Position numbers and translations under genes: made by a program
The notes under the pieces: model-generated
What the model was told of the DNA's origin: nothing
Databases searched by the model: none
What the model saw: the letters and a program-made list of their open reading frames with translations, nothing else
Shown here: positions 1 to 7,774 of the stretch, in pieces
How positions within the stretch are numbered: the stretch's first letter is position 1
Layout of the letters: every line of letters starts with the position of its first letter
Origin: Bacteroidales bacterium
Lineage (GTDB): Bacteria > Bacteroidota > Bacteroidia > Bacteroidales > UBA7960
Direction: 5' to 3'
Length of the DNA: 13,843 nucleotides
Assembly (NCBI GenBank): GCA_007125275.1
Contig: SLDN01000183.1
Span: 1 to 13,843, forward strand

Positions 1-2
1 AA

Positions 3-1418
3 CAAACAATTGCCGCTCGCACAGCTGAAATTGTTGAGCAAAAAGAAGAGATTGAAAGGCAGAGCAGGGAACTTGCGAATAAAAATGACGAACTTGAAAA
101 GATCAATACCGCCGTCCAATCTATCAATGCGGAAACAAAATTTGAAAACCTTCTGCAATCGTTGCTGGAGAAAATGAAAATTGTGAGGGCAGTAGAAAAT
201 GCCCTTGCTCTTGTGTATGATAAAAGCGACAATCTTTACAAGTACAAAGTTAGCATTGGCTGGGATATCGGCCAGTTGAAAAATATTTCACACAGCTTTG
301 ACCAGGCGGAGGCCATGTATCTGCAAAATGAAGAAGAAGTGTTTGAGGATATATTTGTCAAAAAAGACTTCAGTACATTGAACGATGATGGTTTCAATCC
401 TTTTGCACATACAAAGTCGATGCTTGTGCTTGTTATCAAGATAGAGGCCAAAATTGAAGCCTTTTTGGTTTTTGAAAACAGAACCCGTGAGAATGCCTTT
501 GGTGCCGGCGATATTAGCTTCATTAAGAATGCCAAAGAGCATATTGTGTCTGCGTTCATTCGTACACGCATTCTTGAAGACCTGCAGGAGACTCTGGATA
601 ACCTGAAGGCTACCCAGACACAGCTCATACAGTCGGAAAAACTCGCATCACTTGGAGAGCTTACTGCAGGCATTGCCCATGAGATACAGAACCCGCTGAA
701 CTTTGTGAATAATTTCTCAAACCTCTCCGCAGAACTCGCCGATGAGGTGATAGAAGTTGTTGAAGAGGTTAAGGATAAAATGACTGAAGAACAATACCTG
801 GATGCGCGTGAGGTGCTGGACATGATCAAGGGCAATGTCCAAAAAATTTATCAGCACGGCAAACGCGCTGAGAGCATTGTAAAGGGTATGCTGCAGCACT
901 CCAGGGGGAAAACAGAGGAGTATGAGCTGACCGATATCAACAACCTGGTGACAGAATATGTAAACCTTGCTTACCACGGGATGCGTGCCAAAAACAAAGA
1001 CTTTAATACGGCCATCAATACGCAGCTCGATCCAGTGGTTGGGGAGGCGAGCATCATCCCGCAAGACCTCAGCAGGGTGGTGCTGAACATCGTCAACAAT
1101 GCCTGCTACGCTTTGGATGAGAAGATCAGGAAAAAGCTCCCGGGCTTCAAACCTGAGGTGCTTGTGAGCACCCGGCGGATTGATGATAAGATTGAGATCA
1201 GAGTTAAAGACAATGGCACCGGCATCCCACAACACGTTATCGAAAAGATATTCAACCCCTTCTTTACAACCAAACCGACCGGAAAAGGGACCGGCCTTGG
1301 GCTCTCAATGAGTTATGATATCGTTACCAAAATGCACCAGGGCAAACTGGAAGTGGAGTCAAATGATGGTGAATACACTGAGTTTATTATAACCATCCCT
1401 GAAAAGCAAAGCTCATGA
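3..1418 (+). CDS. Sensor histidine kinase, 5'-truncated by the window edge
   Basis: The frame is open from base 3 with no stop, so the gene starts outside the window; the in-frame TTG at 162 lies inside it. About 471 residues are visible. Residues 1-50 form a charged heptad-like coiled coil (EQKEEIERQSREL) of the kind that follows sensor or propeller domains in Bacteroidota kinases. A GAF-like sensory region follows (about 55-185), then a second helix and the H box GIAHEIQNPLNF with phosphoacceptor His226 (bases 678-680). The ATPase domain shows the N box (LNIVNNACYAL), G1 (DNGTGIP), F box (FFTTKPTGKGTGLGLSMSYDIV region) and the GTGLGLS G2 box. No receiver domain is present at the C-terminus. 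It should autophosphorylate and signal to an unlinked response regulator; signal and partner cannot be read from here. The stop overlaps the next gene by 4 bp, implying translational coupling. Kinase identity is secure; the GAF call is moderate. Confidence 0.93.
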   Translation, partial: QTIAARTAEIVEQKEEIERQSRELANKNDELEKINTAVQSINAETKFENLLQSLLEKMKIVRAVENALALVYDKSDNLYKYKVSIGWDIGQLKNISHSFDQAEAMYLQNEEEVFEDIFVKKDFSTLNDDGFNPFAHTKSMLVLVIKIEAKIEAFLVFENRTRENAFGAGDISFIKNAKEHIVSAFIRTRILEDLQETLDNLKATQTQLIQSEKLASLGELTAGIAHEIQNPLNFVNNFSNLSAELADEVIEVVEEVKDKMTEEQYLDAREVLDMIKGNVQKIYQHGKRAESIVKGMLQHSRGKTEEYELTDINNLVTEYVNLAYHGMRAKNKDFNTAINTQLDPVVGEASIIPQDLSRVVLNIVNNACYALDEKIRKKLPGFKPEVLVSTRRIDDKIEIRVKDNGTGIPQHVIEKIFNPFFTTKPTGKGTGLGLSMSYDIVTKMHQGKLEVESNDGEYTEFIITIPEKQSS

Positions 1419-2026
1419 GAAACGTACTGATGATAAAGGCAGGCTTGCTGACAACCCTATCCTGTATTGTCATCTTCCACCTGTCGGCCGAAGCGCAAAC
1501 CACCTTCCGGCTGAACCATTACAACACTATTTACGATGGTACACACATGCCGATCGTTACCTTATCGACCACACATGCCTTTAATGAAAAAGTTGGCTTT
1601 GCCACTTATTTTTATGTAAATGGTACCAAGGGAAGCAGTTGGGGAGAAGGGCTTGCCGGTATCTCCTGGCGACCCGTTGAGGGGCTCACGCTCATGTTTC
1701 TGGGTGGCATCCAAACCAATGAAGATGTGTTATACCGGTTTTCTCCCATTTTCTTTTACCGGAAAAATAATTTTTCTGCCTTCGGTGCTTTTGAATACGG
1801 CGGGGAGCGGCACCGCTGGGACATTATGTGGTTTTATCATGTACAAGCTTTTAAGTTCGGTGCCGAGCTGATCAGGTTTTATGAAATGTATGCAGCAGGT
1901 CCAAGGGTTGAGCTTACCTTCTTAAAGAAACAACCGCTGACGGTTTTTTACAGTGGCTTATGGGACTGGGATGCAGAGAAGTATGCTTCCATGTTCGGCA
2001 TTTACACCACCTTCGGCGGGAATTGA
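1415..2026 (+). CDS. Secreted, probable outer-membrane beta-barrel protein of unknown function
   Basis: A 203-residue protein with a signal peptide (hydrophobic stretch about residues 8-22, likely cleavage after SAEA, before QTTF). The mature part has alternating hydrophobic/polar strands rich in Tyr, Phe and Trp with short Gly/Asn/Asp turns, and ends in strand-like FGIYTTFGGN, as expected for a small outer-membrane barrel or lipocalin-like fold. I do not recognise a named family. Its ATG overlaps the TGA of the histidine kinase (ATGA), so it is probably translated with the kinase and may be an envelope-stress or substrate-related partner of it; that is inference. The start is well supported by the overlap and the signal peptide directly after it. 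Confidence 0.75.
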   Translation: MRNVLMIKAGLLTTLSCIVIFHLSAEAQTTFRLNHYNTIYDGTHMPIVTLSTTHAFNEKVGFATYFYVNGTKGSSWGEGLAGISWRPVEGLTLMFLGGIQTNEDVLYRFSPIFFYRKNNFSAFGAFEYGGERHRWDIMWFYHVQAFKFGAELIRFYEMYAAGPRVELTFLKKQPLTVFYSGLWDWDAEKYASMFGIYTTFGGN

Positions 2027-2053
2027 CCTGTCGGGTTAAGCCTTATCCGGCGA

Positions 2054-2071
2054 ATTCCCTGAAGCGGGAAT
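2054..2071. terminator. Weak hairpin between convergent genes
   Basis: A 6-bp stem (attccc / gggaat) with a 6-nt loop lies in the 63-bp gap between the convergent barrel and carbonic-anhydrase genes. It has no clear T run on either side, so a bidirectional terminator role is suggested by position more than by structure. Confidence 0.3.
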
Positions 2072-2089
2072 CATTACAAGCGGTATTTG

Positions 2090-2614
2090 TCAGCGGTCAC
2101 CTTCCCGGTACCAACCGGCGTATTTGATATAGTTTTTGGATATCCGTGTAAGAAGGTTGTGGGAGAGTTCCTCGTTGATGTCTTTGATCTTCTTTGCAGG
2201 GATGCCTGCATAAACACTGCCGGGCTCAACAATGGTGTTTTCCAGAACAATGGCACCGGCTGCGATAATGGAGTTTTTGCCTATGACCGCATTGTCCATA
2301 ACCACTGCGTTCATCCCGATGAGTACATTGTCATGGATGGTGCAACCGTGCACAATGGCCTTGTGGGCAATGGATACATTGTTGCCGATATTCGTAGGGG
2401 CTGTTTCGTAGGTGCAGTGTATAATGGCACCGTCCTGGATGTTCACATTGTTGCCAATACGGATGTAATGCACATCGCCGCGAACTACCGCCTGAAACCA
2501 AACACTGCAATTGTCGCCCATCACCACATCACCTATGATGGTCGCATTATCGGCCAGGTAACAGTTGTCGCCAAATGTTGGGTGAATGCCTCGAATCGGT
2601 TTAACAAGTGCCAT
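2090..2614 (-). CDS. Gamma-class carbonic anhydrase-like hexapeptide protein (YrdA/PaaY type)
   Basis: A 174-residue protein made almost entirely of left-handed beta-helix hexapeptide repeats (for example IGDVVMGDNC, IGNNVSIAHKAIVHG, IGKNSIIAAGAIV) with a C-terminal helix from about residue 145. The three zinc histidines of the gamma carbonic anhydrase family can be placed at His66, His84 and His89 (HxxxxH spacing in AHKAIVHG), and Arg45/Asp47 (VVRGD) and Gln60/Asp61 (IQDG) match conserved family positions. It lacks the acidic loop that carries the proton-shuttling Glu of archaeal Cam, so it is YrdA/PaaY-like and activity is uncertain. It is cytoplasmic, with no signal peptide. It lies 57 bp downstream of sucB on the same strand and may be co-transcribed; hydrating CO2 released by 2-oxoglutarate dehydrogenase is a possible but unproved link. 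Confidence 0.88.
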   Translation of the reverse strand: MALVKPIRGIHPTFGDNCYLADNATIIGDVVMGDNCSVWFQAVVRGDVHYIRIGNNVNIQDGAIIHCTYETAPTNIGNNVSIAHKAIVHGCTIHDNVLIGMNAVVMDNAVIGKNSIIAAGAIVLENTIVEPGSVYAGIPAKKIKDINEELSHNLLTRISKNYIKYAGWYREGDR

Positions 2615-2616
2615 TT

Positions 2617-2676
2617 TAGTTCGGAGTTGATTAGTTCGGGGTTAATTAGTTCGGAGTTGATCAGTTTGGGGTTACA
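2617..2676. repeat. Four tandem copies of a 15-bp repeat in the sucB / carbonic-anhydrase spacer
   Basis: Copies begin at 2617, 2632, 2647 and 2662. The consensus is tagttcggagttgat, with copies 1 and 3 identical, copy 2 differing at three positions and copy 4 more diverged. The array fills the spacer and runs into the sucB stop codon (2672-2674). It is too short and directly tandem to be a CRISPR array, and probably arose by slippage; effect on mRNA is unknown. Confidence 0.85.
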
Positions 2677-4033
2677 GTTCCAGTATTGTCAGACCGGGGT
2701 CTTTGCCTTGCAGCAGCATCCGCGTGGGGTTCTCGATCATTTCTTTTACTTTCACCAGGAAACTGACAGACTCCTTGCCGTCGATGATGCGGTGGTCGTA
2801 AGACAGTGCCAGGTACATCATCGGCCGGATTTCTACTTTGCCATTGACGGCCACCGGTCGTTCGATGATGTTATGCATTCCCAGGATGGCGCTTTGTGGC
2901 GGGTTGATGATGGGTGTTGAGAGCATCGAGCCAAACACACCGCCATTGGTGATGGAGATGGTGCCTCCGGTCAGTTCATCGATTGTGATTTTGTTGTTTC
3001 GGGCTTTTTCGGCAAGTGTGTTGATGCTTGCTTCCAGCCGTGGTATCGACTGGCTTTCTGCGTTGCGGATCACGGGAACCATGAGCCCTTTAGGGGTGCT
3101 TACGGCAATGCCCACATCGGCAAAGCCCGGAGTCACAATGTGATTGTCATCGATATAGCCATTCACAGCAGGGAAAAAGGGGATACTCTCTGTAACGGCT
3201 TTTACAAAGAATGACATGAACCCCAGCTTATAGCCGTATTTTTCAATAAATGCCTGCTGGTGCTTTTTGCGCAACGCGATGATCGCAGACATATCCACTT
3301 CGTTGAAAGTGGTAAGCATGGCGGTTTGGTTCTTGACTGCAACCAGTCTTTCAGCTACTTTTTTGCGCAGCGTCGACATCTTTTGGCGGGTTTCGTTGCG
3401 GGAGACTCCCCATCCAGGTATCATTGCAGTGTTGGATGCTTGTTTTTCTGCCGCCCCTTGTCCGCTGCCGGCTACAGAGGCGCTAATGGCCGTCAGGATG
3501 TCGCGCTTGGTAATCCTTTTGCTGTCGGGATGGATATGGTCCCAGTTGGTCGTTAAGCCTTTCTCCTCCAGCAATTTCTTTGCCTGTGGCGAAAAGGTGA
3601 TGCCGGTGGCTTCTGCTGTTTTGTCTTTACCTGCGGATAAAGGTTTAGCTGAATGCTCATCATTGGCTTTTTTTGATGCATCAGGATGTTGTTCCGCTGC
3701 CGTTGGCTCTTGAGTATCTTCGTTGCGTTCAGCTTCGCGGCCTTCGGGCAATGCTTCGGAAGGCTTCTTTTCTGATGAAGCTGTTTCTGGCCTGTCCGCG
3801 TCGGTTTCTATGGTGCCAATGATCTTGCCCGGCTCCACTGTGGTGCCTGCTTCAACACTTATCCTGATCTTGCCGGAGGCCTCGGCATTGATGGTAAGAG
3901 TGGCTTTGTCGGAATCTATTTCCGCGATCTCTGCGTCTTTTTCAACCCAGGTGCCATCTTCAACCAGCCAGCTGGCCAGCTCAACCTGCGTGATAGATTC
4001 TCCTGCCTCGGGTACCCTGATGTCTATGGTCAT
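2672..4033 (-). CDS. sucB: 2-oxoglutarate dehydrogenase E2, dihydrolipoyl succinyltransferase
   Basis: A 453-residue E2 that transfers the succinyl group from lipoamide to CoA in the TCA cycle. Domains in order: one N-terminal lipoyl domain (about 1-77) with lipoylation site Lys43 in DSDKATL; a long Ala/Glu/Pro-rich flexible linker (about 80-145); a peripheral-subunit-binding domain (about 147-185, [12 protein letters not shown]...ITKRDIL); and the catalytic acyltransferase core (about 215-453) with the YDHRIIDG signature, catalytic His414 and Asp418. The close match to the SucB core and its position 29 bp behind sucA argue for succinyltransferase over a pyruvate or branched-chain E2. The linker (bases about 3720-3780) is rich in a repeated cttcg pentamer and looks low-complexity, but stays in frame. 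The E3 lipoamide dehydrogenase gene is not in the window. Confidence 0.96.
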   Translation of the reverse strand: MTIDIRVPEAGESITQVELASWLVEDGTWVEKDAEIAEIDSDKATLTINAEASGKIRISVEAGTTVEPGKIIGTIETDADRPETASSEKKPSEALPEGREAERNEDTQEPTAAEQHPDASKKANDEHSAKPLSAGKDKTAEATGITFSPQAKKLLEEKGLTTNWDHIHPDSKRITKRDILTAISASVAGSGQGAAEKQASNTAMIPGWGVSRNETRQKMSTLRKKVAERLVAVKNQTAMLTTFNEVDMSAIIALRKKHQQAFIEKYGYKLGFMSFFVKAVTESIPFFPAVNGYIDDNHIVTPGFADVGIAVSTPKGLMVPVIRNAESQSIPRLEASINTLAEKARNNKITIDELTGGTISITNGGVFGSMLSTPIINPPQSAILGMHNIIERPVAVNGKVEIRPMMYLALSYDHRIIDGKESVSFLVKVKEMIENPTRMLLQGKDPGLTILEL

Positions 4034-4062
4034 TGCTTTAGGATTTTATTGCTGGAATTATT

Positions 4063-6849
4063 TTATATCTCTGCCATATGGCTGATGCAGAGCTGCTTGC
4101 ATTCGTGGCATACATTTACACAATTGCATTCTTCAAATGCTTTTTCAACAATCTTTTGCTGTTGCACCTGATGGAATTTGCTTGAGCCGCTTGCCGGGCT
4201 ACCACTTGGCGGCCGTGTGATCACACTCATGTTGAAGCCTTTAAGGTTTAATAAAATATGCTTCCATGCGCCCATGTTCTGTGGTTCTTCCTGCACCCAT
4301 AGCCAGCGCCCTGCATTTGCATATTTGGCTTTGATGGCTGCCAGCTCCTGCACAGGTAGTGGATATAACTGTTCAAGCCGTATGATGGCTGTGTTTGTAA
4401 ACTTCTTAATTTTCTTTTCTTCCCGGAGGTCATAATAAACTTTTCCGGTGCACAGGATGACCCGTTCGATGGCTTCGCTCTGTGCTTCCTGGTCGTCAAT
4501 GACGGCTTGAAAACTCTTTTCGGCCAGATCCTGAAGGGTGGACACGCATTCGGGGTGGCGCAGCAGGCTTTTGGGAGTAAAAATTATCAATGGCTTGCGG
4601 AAGGGTCGTTTCATTTGCCGCCGCAACAGGTGAAAAAGGTTGGCAGGGGTGGTGCAATTGGCCACCTGTATGTTGTTCTCAGCGCAAAGCGAGAGGAATC
4701 TCTCCATCCTGGCACTGGAGTGCTCGGGGCCTTGACCTTCGTAACCGTGTGGCAAATACATAACCAGACCGTTTATCACTTTCCACTTTTCCTCGGCACT
4801 GGCAATAAACTGGTCAATAATTATTTGCGCACCGTTCATGAAATCGCCAAATTGTGCTTCCCAGATGACGAGACTATGCGGACTTGCCATGGCATAGCCG
4901 TAATCAAAGCCCAGTACGCCGTATTCTGAAAGTGGAGAGTTGTATATCTCAAAGCGGGCTTGCTGCTGACTTACGTGATCCAGCGGGATATATTCTCCTT
5001 CAGAATCTTCAATCTTCAGAACAGCGTGGCGGTGGCTGAATGTCCCCCTTTCTACGTCCTGACCGGATATCCTTACAGGGAAGCCTTCGTGGAGGAGGGT
5101 GGCATAGGCGAGGGTTTCACCCATTGCCCAGTCTATCTGTCCGGTTTCTGCGATCATTTTTGCCCTCTCTCGCATCATCCTGGCGGTTTTTCTGAAAAAG
5201 GCAGTGTCTTCAGGCAAATTCGTGATGTTTGTGCCCAGCGTTTTTAGAGTTTTGAGGTCCACGCCGGTAGCCGTATCTTTAAAGAGATCTTCAACATCAG
5301 CTTTTTTGAGACCCTCCCAGGTTTTCTCCAGGAAGGGATCAATGTCACCTTTCTCGATCTTCCTCGCTATCTCGAGTTCTTTTTCCAGTATCTGGTTGAA
5401 GCTTTCTTTGATGGCATTGACTTCATCCCCGGTGATTGACTGTTGTTGCAGAAGCTTTTCAATGTAGATGCTTGCGGGGTCAGGATGTTTTTCAATGGTC
5501 TTGTAAAGGATGGGTTGGGTAAATCTGGGTTCATCGCTTTCGTTGTGGCCGTATTTGCGATAAGAAAGCAGGTCAATAAACACGTCGCGGCCGAAGCGTT
5601 GCCTGAATTCCATTGCCAGTTCAATGGTGTACACCACGGCTTCCACGTCATCGCCATTGACGTGAAAAATGGGCGCTTGTATGGTTTTTGCTACATCGGT
5701 GCAATAGGTGCTTGAGCGGCCATCGAGGTAGTTGGTTGTAAAACCGAGCTGGTTGTTGATAACGAGGTGGATGGTGCCACCGGTCGTGTAGCCGGGCAGT
5801 TGCGACATCTGCAGTACCTCATAAACGACACCCTGTGCGGCGATGGATGCATCGCCGTGGATCAGGATCGGGGCTACCTTTTTGTTGTCACCATCATATC
5901 TGAGGTCGATCTTTGAACGTGAGATGCCTTCCACTACAGGAGTTACTGCTTCGAGGTGACTGGGGTTTGGAGCAATGCTCAGCTTGATGCTGTTGCCGTT
6001 TCGGGTGGTGTCAAGCGTGCATCCCAGGTGGTATTTTACATCACCCAGCAGGGTTTCTTCTGCATATTCCTTGCCTTCAAACTCGCTGAAAATTTTCCGG
6101 TAAGGCTTGTTGAGGATATTTCCCAGGACGTTGAGTCTGCCACGATGTGCCATGCCGATCACATATTCAATGATACCTGTTTCAGCGCCTTTCTCAATAA
6201 CGGCATCGAGGGCAGGTATCAGTGTTTCGCAACCTTCCAGCGAGAAGCGCTTCTGCCCCGGGAAGCGCTTTCTTACAAAGTGCTCAAAGCCAACAGCTTT
6301 TATAAGCTTCTCCAGAATTTGCTTCTTTTTTGAGTTATCGAATGCCGGGGTGTTCTTTACACTTTCCATTCTATGCTTCAGCCATTCGACGATTTCCGGT
6401 GAACGGATGTACATAAACTCGGCACCAATGCTTTGGCAGTAGGTTTGCTGAAGGTGTTCGATAATCTTTTTGAGGCTGGTTTTCCCTATGCCCAATTCAT
6501 TTCCTGCCTGGTAGCTGGTGTCATACACAGCATCGCTGAGTCCGAAATTCTGAGGGTCGAGCGTGGGCGTGTATGTCCGTCGCGAACGCACCGGGTTTGT
6601 TTTTGTAAACAGATGTCCCCGCTCCCTGTATGCATGAATCAGATCTATGACGTTAAATTCATTGCGAAAGCGAATAACCTCTTCTTCCGTTGGAGCATCG
6701 GATTCCGGATAGCGTGTCCGGGCAAACTCAAAGCCTTCGAAAAACCTTCGCCAGCCAGGCTCAAGCCTCGAAGGGTCATCCAGGTATTCACGGTAAAGCT
6801 TTTCCAAACTGCCAATGTCTAAATTGCCTAAATATGATAGCTGATCCAT
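4063..6849 (-). CDS. sucA: 2-oxoglutarate dehydrogenase E1 (thiamine-diphosphate dependent)
   Basis: A 928-residue E1 that decarboxylates 2-oxoglutarate and loads the succinyl group onto the lipoyl domain of SucB. It begins with the family's N-terminal E2/E3-interacting segment (SYLGNLDIGSLEKLYREYLDD), followed by the TPP-binding region: GMAHRGRLNVLGNI (232-245), GDASIAAQG (332-340) and INNQLGF (364-370). The C-terminal transketolase-like half has QDVERGTFSHRHAV, FGDFMNGAQIIIDQF and EEPQNMGAW. Length fits the family. Odd feature: after the usual end near residue 906 it continues with about 22 residues containing five cysteines (908, 910, 914, 917, 921) and His915 and His924, resembling a metal-binding cluster. 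The frame through the tail is clean to a TAA. The start at 6849 is supported by the canonical N-terminus. Confidence 0.96.
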   Translation of the reverse strand: MDQLSYLGNLDIGSLEKLYREYLDDPSRLEPGWRRFFEGFEFARTRYPESDAPTEEEVIRFRNEFNVIDLIHAYRERGHLFTKTNPVRSRRTYTPTLDPQNFGLSDAVYDTSYQAGNELGIGKTSLKKIIEHLQQTYCQSIGAEFMYIRSPEIVEWLKHRMESVKNTPAFDNSKKKQILEKLIKAVGFEHFVRKRFPGQKRFSLEGCETLIPALDAVIEKGAETGIIEYVIGMAHRGRLNVLGNILNKPYRKIFSEFEGKEYAEETLLGDVKYHLGCTLDTTRNGNSIKLSIAPNPSHLEAVTPVVEGISRSKIDLRYDGDNKKVAPILIHGDASIAAQGVVYEVLQMSQLPGYTTGGTIHLVINNQLGFTTNYLDGRSSTYCTDVAKTIQAPIFHVNGDDVEAVVYTIELAMEFRQRFGRDVFIDLLSYRKYGHNESDEPRFTQPILYKTIEKHPDPASIYIEKLLQQQSITGDEVNAIKESFNQILEKELEIARKIEKGDIDPFLEKTWEGLKKADVEDLFKDTATGVDLKTLKTLGTNITNLPEDTAFFRKTARMMRERAKMIAETGQIDWAMGETLAYATLLHEGFPVRISGQDVERGTFSHRHAVLKIEDSEGEYIPLDHVSQQQARFEIYNSPLSEYGVLGFDYGYAMASPHSLVIWEAQFGDFMNGAQIIIDQFIASAEEKWKVINGLVMYLPHGYEGQGPEHSSARMERFLSLCAENNIQVANCTTPANLFHLLRRQMKRPFRKPLIIFTPKSLLRHPECVSTLQDLAEKSFQAVIDDQEAQSEAIERVILCTGKVYYDLREEKKIKKFTNTAIIRLEQLYPLPVQELAAIKAKYANAGRWLWVQEEPQNMGAWKHILLNLKGFNMSVITRPPSGSPASGSSKFHQVQQQKIVEKAFEECNCVNVCHECKQLCISHMAEI

Positions 6850-6867
6850 GCGATATAGTTTTCAGAA

Positions 6868-6910
6868 TCTGTATAAGAAACAAAAATAGCAAAAAAAAGT
6901 TCTGTATAAG
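6868..6910. repeat. 10-bp direct repeat flanking the sucA promoter element
   Basis: The decamer tctgtataag occurs exactly at 6868-6877 and 6901-6910, 33 bp apart start to start (about three helical turns), bracketing the putative sucA -7 element. It could be a tandem operator for a regulator of the suc operon, or coincidence in AT-rich DNA. Confidence 0.4.
6881..6888 (-). promoter_or_regulatory. Putative Bacteroidota -7 element for sucA
   Basis: Read on the minus strand, TATTTTTG matches TAnnTTTG and would start transcription about 25 nt before the sucA ATG. I could not find a convincing -33 TTG/TTTG at the right distance, so this is a moderate call. Confidence 0.45.
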
Positions 6911-6968
6911 GCAGTGCGGGAAGTCTGCCGGGATAAAGGTATAAAAATCAAAGAAACGGTAGGATTTA

Positions 6969-6998
6969 TTTGTATGTTTAAATAATCCTGTATATTTG
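6969..6998 (+). promoter_or_regulatory. Putative Bacteroidota promoter for the TPR gene
   Basis: TTTG at 6969-6972 and TATATTTG at 6991-6998 are separated by 18 nt, fitting the Bacteroidota -33/-7 pattern. The predicted start of transcription lies about 20 nt upstream of the ATG at 7028. It is divergent from the sucA promoter within the same 178-bp spacer. Confidence 0.6.
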
Positions 6999-7027
6999 AA
7001 TCGAAATTAAAAACGGATCACCATCAT

Positions 7028-7774
7028 ATGACCAAACAAAAAAAACCAGTTAAAACTTCGGTTCTGGAGGATGCCTGGAAGTTGTTTAATAAGAACAAAT
7101 TTGACGATGCCTTGTCTGTGTTTGATGCTTTGCTTCAAAAGGGTGAAGATTTGCAGGCGAAATACGGTAAGGCTTGTACTTTGTTCCGCATAATGGATTA
7201 CGAAGGAGCCCTTGCAGAGCTTTCAGAGTTGATTGTTGCTGAACCGGAGAATGTTTCCTATCATCACACCCGCGCCTTGATTTATGGTGCAGATGAGCAA
7301 TATGACCTGGCATTGGAGGATTTGGAGAAGCTCACTGAGCTGCATCCGGATAATGGAGAGCTTTGGTGTGATCTGGGCGGTTTGTACCTGGTTTTGGAGC
7401 AGTATGTAAAAGCACGTGATTGCTTTGAACGTTCGGCCGACATTGACAAGAGCTGTCCCTGCGCCTGGTTTGGCAAAGGTTCTGTAGCCTTGTACCTGAA
7501 AGAATATTATAAGGCACTCGAATACCTGAACATTGCCATTAAGCTTGATGCAAAGCATCGGCTTGCATATATGGCGAGGGCTGAAACCTTGTTTTGCTCC
7601 AGCCGGAAGAAGGATGCACTTAAAGATTTAAAAAAAGTTCTTTCGACAGACAAAGGTTTTTTTGAGGATTTTAAGGGTTTTCTGGATGATTCATCCACTG
7701 ATGATAATGAAGGCAGCAAGGAAAAAATGCAACGCGAGGATCTGGATGATGAGGATGCAATGGAGGTCTATTAG
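7028..7774 (+). CDS. Cytoplasmic TPR-repeat protein
   Basis: A 248-residue protein with no signal peptide and a Lys-rich start (MTKQKKPVK). From about residue 12 to 210 it consists of roughly six helix-turn-helix TPR units; the clearest are around 12-38 (AWKLFNKNKFDDALSVFDALL), 79-105 (YDLALEDLEKLTELHPD), 112-140 (LGGLYLVLEQYVKARDCFERS) and 146-174 (WFGKGSVALYLKEYYKALEYL). The last 35 residues are very acidic and probably disordered. TPR arrays are protein-binding scaffolds; the partner is unknown. It has its own promoter, is divergent from sucA, and its TAG overlaps the stop of the convergent rhodanese gene, so the two 3' ends share 4 bp. No functional link to either neighbour can be shown. 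Confidence 0.85.
   Translation: MTKQKKPVKTSVLEDAWKLFNKNKFDDALSVFDALLQKGEDLQAKYGKACTLFRIMDYEGALAELSELIVAEPENVSYHHTRALIYGADEQYDLALEDLEKLTELHPDNGELWCDLGGLYLVLEQYVKARDCFERSADIDKSCPCAWFGKGSVALYLKEYYKALEYLNIAIKLDAKHRLAYMARAETLFCSSRKKDALKDLKKVLSTDKGFFEDFKGFLDDSSTDDNEGSKEKMQREDLDDEDAMEVY

Noticed and set aside
162..170. TTG as the start of the histidine kinase
   Set aside because: The frame stays open back to base 3 and encodes a kinase-type coiled coil, so the true start lies outside the window.
2617..2676. CRISPR array
   Set aside because: The repeats are 15 bp and directly abutting, with no spacers and no cas genes.
2087..2920. Long plus-strand open frame opposite the carbonic anhydrase and sucB end
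   Set aside because: Its translation is His/Val/Asp-rich with no recognisable domain and it is antisense to two confidently identified genes.
3720..3780. Inserted mobile repeat in the sucB linker (cttcg-rich)
   Set aside because: It is in frame, has no clear inverted ends, and E2 linkers are normally low-complexity; slippage or composition explains it.
7028..7774. TPR protein as a component of the sulfur operon
   Set aside because: It is on the opposite strand with its own promoter and no signal peptide, while the operon proteins are exported or membrane-bound.
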